Assembly: GCF_017168335.1 (NCBI RefSeq)
Contig: NZ_JABFAU010000006.1
Location: 1 to 64,000, forward strand
Origin: Rhodococcus sp. KRD162
Lineage (GTDB): Bacteria; Actinomycetota; Actinomycetes; Mycobacteriales; Mycobacteriaceae
Direction of reading: 5' to 3'
DNA: 64,000 nt
Below the pieces are notes generated by a model. The model saw only the letters and a program-made list of their open reading frames with translations. It searched no databases and had not been told where the DNA came from. The position numbers and the translations under genes are program-made. Position 1 is the first letter of the stretch, and the number at the start of each line of letters is the position of its first letter. This document shows, piece by piece, positions 62,467 through 64,000 of this stretch.

Positions 62467-62603
62467 TTCACGTGGAAAGCCCGGTGGTATCGAGCAGCTG
62501 ACCTGACTGTCCACTATTTCGCTCCGCGAGCGGGATCCCGCCTTCGGTTCACGATCGTGGACGCTCAGTGCACCGCCCAGCTACGACCTTCGCCGCTTCT
62601 CCG

Positions 62604-63353
62604 TCAGATCCTGTCGGTGACACTCGCGTTGCGACGAGCGAGTTCGACAGCAGCGGTGGGTGTTCCGTGCCACGGCGCGCCATGCCCCGGCAGAATCCAC
62701 TCCGCATCGATATCGGCGAGCGCAGACAGTGCCGCCTCTGCCTCATCGGGTCGATGGGCAAAGAACGGCGGCAGAAGTTGCGGGCCGGCAATGGGCGAGA
62801 GCCCATGACCGGTCACCAACGCATCACCGGTGATCAGCACACCGCTGCTCGGGAGGTGGAACGCGCTGTGGCCCGAGGTATGCCCCGAACAGGCCACGGG
62901 GACCGGGGCACCGGGTAGATCGAGGGGACCGGACTGCGGGTACGGCTGCGCGTGCCCGATCGTGATGGGTGTCAGCGCACCCGCTCCGAGGATGCGGGCC
63001 GTCCAACGCAGTCCACGCGGCCGCAGGCAGCGTCTGACGATGTCGACCGGACTGGCCTGTTCGAGATCGCCGCTGCGTGCATGCTCGGCATCGGCAGCGC
63101 TCATGAACACCGGTGTGCCGTAGCGCTGATGGAAGTGGTTGATCGCACCCATGTGGTCGATGTGAGCGTGCGTCAGCAGTATCGCCTGGACGTCGCGGGG
63201 GTGGCAGCCCAGTTCTCGAATCGAGGCCTCCACCCGGGCCGTGTCCTTCGACCATCCCGCGTCGATCAACGTCAGCGCCGCGCCGTCACGCAACAACGCC
63301 CAGTTCACCGCTGTCCCTTCGACGCAGAACACGTCGTCGGCAATTTCCTGCAT
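62604..63353 (-). CDS. MBL-fold metallo-hydrolase
   Basis: About 249 residues: metal motif THAHIDHMGA (HxHxDH), later SGHTSGHSAFHLPSSGVLIT for His and GDAL for Asp, and the C-terminal LPGHGAPWHG. Substrate unknown. ATG 63353 has GAGGG 5 nt upstream, preferred over GTG 63365. Divergent from the FAH gene with shared operators. Confidence 0.88.
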   Translation of the reverse strand: MQEIADDVFCVEGTAVNWALLRDGAALTLIDAGWSKDTARVEASIRELGCHPRDVQAILLTHAHIDHMGAINHFHQRYGTPVFMSAADAEHARSGDLEQASPVDIVRRCLRPRGLRWTARILGAGALTPITIGHAQPYPQSGPLDLPGAPVPVACSGHTSGHSAFHLPSSGVLITGDALVTGHGLSPIAGPQLLPPFFAHRPDEAEAALSALADIDAEWILPGHGAPWHGTPTAAVELARRNASVTDRI

Positions 63354-63374
63354 ACCGGCCCTCACTCACTCTTT

Positions 63375-63431
63375 CGGAACGATCGTTCCGACGCTAACAT
63401 CGGGAACACGCTGAGCGGAACAGTCGTTCCG
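63375..63431. promoter_or_regulatory. Two palindromic operators between MBL and FAH genes
   Basis: CGGAACGATCGTTCCG (63375-63390, perfect 16-bp palindrome) and CGGAACAGTCGTTCCG (63416-63431, two-position change) with centres 41 bases apart, flanking TAACAT (63395-63400, possible plus-strand -10). Typical of a TetR-like dimer controlling both divergent genes; the regulator must lie outside the window or elsewhere. Confidence 0.7.
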
Positions 63432-63451
63432 TCACCGAAAGGACTCGCACG

Positions 63452-64000
63452 ATGAAACTGCGACGGATACGGACTGCGGACGGACTGCAGTTGCAGACCT
63501 CGACGGAGGGAACATCCTGGCAACCGACAGAGGACCGGTCTGCCTTGGGCGGCCGAGTCTTCGACCCCGAGTGGGAACTGGCCCGCGCCGACGAACATCT
63601 CCGCAACAGTGCGGTGTTGTTGCCGTTCCAACCGGCCTCGTTCCGTGACTTCATGCTCTACGAACACCACGTCGTCGACGCCAGTCGGGGATTGGTCCGA
63701 CGCTTCCATCCGATGCAGGCGAAGGCCGTCGCCGCAGTCGAAGCGATCACCCGGCGCACCTTTCCGCTGCTGCGCCCCAAGCCCTTGTTCTATGCCCAAC
63801 CCATGTACTACATGTCCAATGCACTCACGTTCGTTCCCTCGGGGACTGCGATTGCTGCGCCCTCCTACTCACGAGCGCTGGACTACGAGCTCGAAATCGG
63901 GTTCGTCCTGGCCCGAACGTTGTTCGACGCCACCGCCGACGAGGCTCTCGATGCCATCGGAGCGTTCGTCGTGCTCAACGACTTCAGCGCCCGCGATGTA
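63452..64000 (+). CDS. Fumarylacetoacetate hydrolase family protein (partial, cut by window end)
   Basis: First 183 codons of a FAH-family enzyme. Starts ATG 63452 after GAAAGGA. Visible FAH landmarks: YELEIGFVLAR, the metal-binding Glu pair, and VVLNDFSARDV at the edge of the window, which is where the family continues with the catalytic domain. The long N-terminal part (about 120 residues before the FAH core) is common in FAH proteins of actinobacteria. Acts on a beta-diketone or oxo-acid; exact substrate unknown. Confidence 0.85.
   Translation, partial: MKLRRIRTADGLQLQTSTEGTSWQPTEDRSALGGRVFDPEWELARADEHLRNSAVLLPFQPASFRDFMLYEHHVVDASRGLVRRFHPMQAKAVAAVEAITRRTFPLLRPKPLFYAQPMYYMSNALTFVPSGTAIAAPSYSRALDYELEIGFVLARTLFDATADEALDAIGAFVVLNDFSARDV

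Noticed and set aside
62530-62541. GCGGGATCCCGC palindrome after arsC as a terminator
   Set aside because: A 12-bp perfect palindrome without a loop cannot form a normal hairpin; too weak to call.

Overview
The window is high-GC actinobacterial DNA from a mycolic-acid-producing organism, most likely Rhodococcus or a close relative. This rests on recognised families: an AftD arabinofuranosyltransferase with its small DUF2613 partner, an MmpL3-type transporter next to trmB and a NYN-domain gene, a FadA2/FabG4/HtdX cluster, a GTP-dependent PEP carboxykinase and a mycothiol-type ArsC. The species is an inference; no rRNA, tRNA, insertion sequence, prophage or CRISPR array was seen.

Layout. 0-4.5 kb: flavin reductase, VanW-family envelope protein and a PucR-type regulator, all on the minus strand. 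4.6-9.5 kb: complete branched-chain amino acid type ABC operon (two ATPases, two permeases, lipoprotein) closed by a strong terminator. 9.6-15.1 kb: thiolase, FabG4-like reductase, MaoC-type hydratase and a TetR regulator with matching operator-like palindromes, then a frameshifted GH3 lipoprotein (LpqI-like). 15.3-22.8 kb: universal stress protein, DUF2613, AftD, acyltransferase and DUF3068, corresponding to the Rv0236/Rv0227-Rv0228 neighbourhood of M. tuberculosis. 22.9-27.8 kb: an accessory cassette (NCS1 permease, double-domain nitrilase, MarR, cytoplasmic AmiC-like binding protein). 27.8-33.9 kb: flippase, large membrane protein, glycosyltransferase, methyltransferase and ROK kinase/regulator. 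33.9-40.8 kb: pckG, a small Asp-rich protein, two paired GTPases, trmB and NYN. 40.8-46.3 kb: tandem MmpL3-type transporters. 46.3-56.6 kb: DUF2339, DUF1707, glycosyltransferase, SRPBCC, a two-component system, AI-2E transporter, membrane class III cyclase and a YbhN-type protein. 56.6-60.6 kb: YceI, DUF3054, NhaA and an APC permease. 60.6-62.5 kb: arsR-acr3-arsC operon. 62.6-64.0 kb: divergent MBL hydrolase and FAH-family gene (cut by the window end) sharing two palindromic operators.

Much of the window serves the mycolate/arabinogalactan envelope (AftD, MmpL3, glycosyltransferases, flippase, acyltransferase, VanW) with lipid and central metabolism beside it. The most notable features not explained by ordinary annotation are: (i) many starts that look leaderless, with a -10-like hexamer 6-8 nt before ATG/GTG, including one palindromic -10 shared symmetrically by two divergent genes; (ii) a dispersed 33-35 bp repeat family, one copy in frame inside a GTPase and another forming the tail of a methyltransferase; (iii) a 55-nt hairpin in frame inside a membrane protein; (iv) a 144-bp identical tract between the tandem mmpL genes; (v) the nitrilase with a catalytically degenerate second half; (vi) a leaderless eight-codon upstream ORF coupled to the APC permease.
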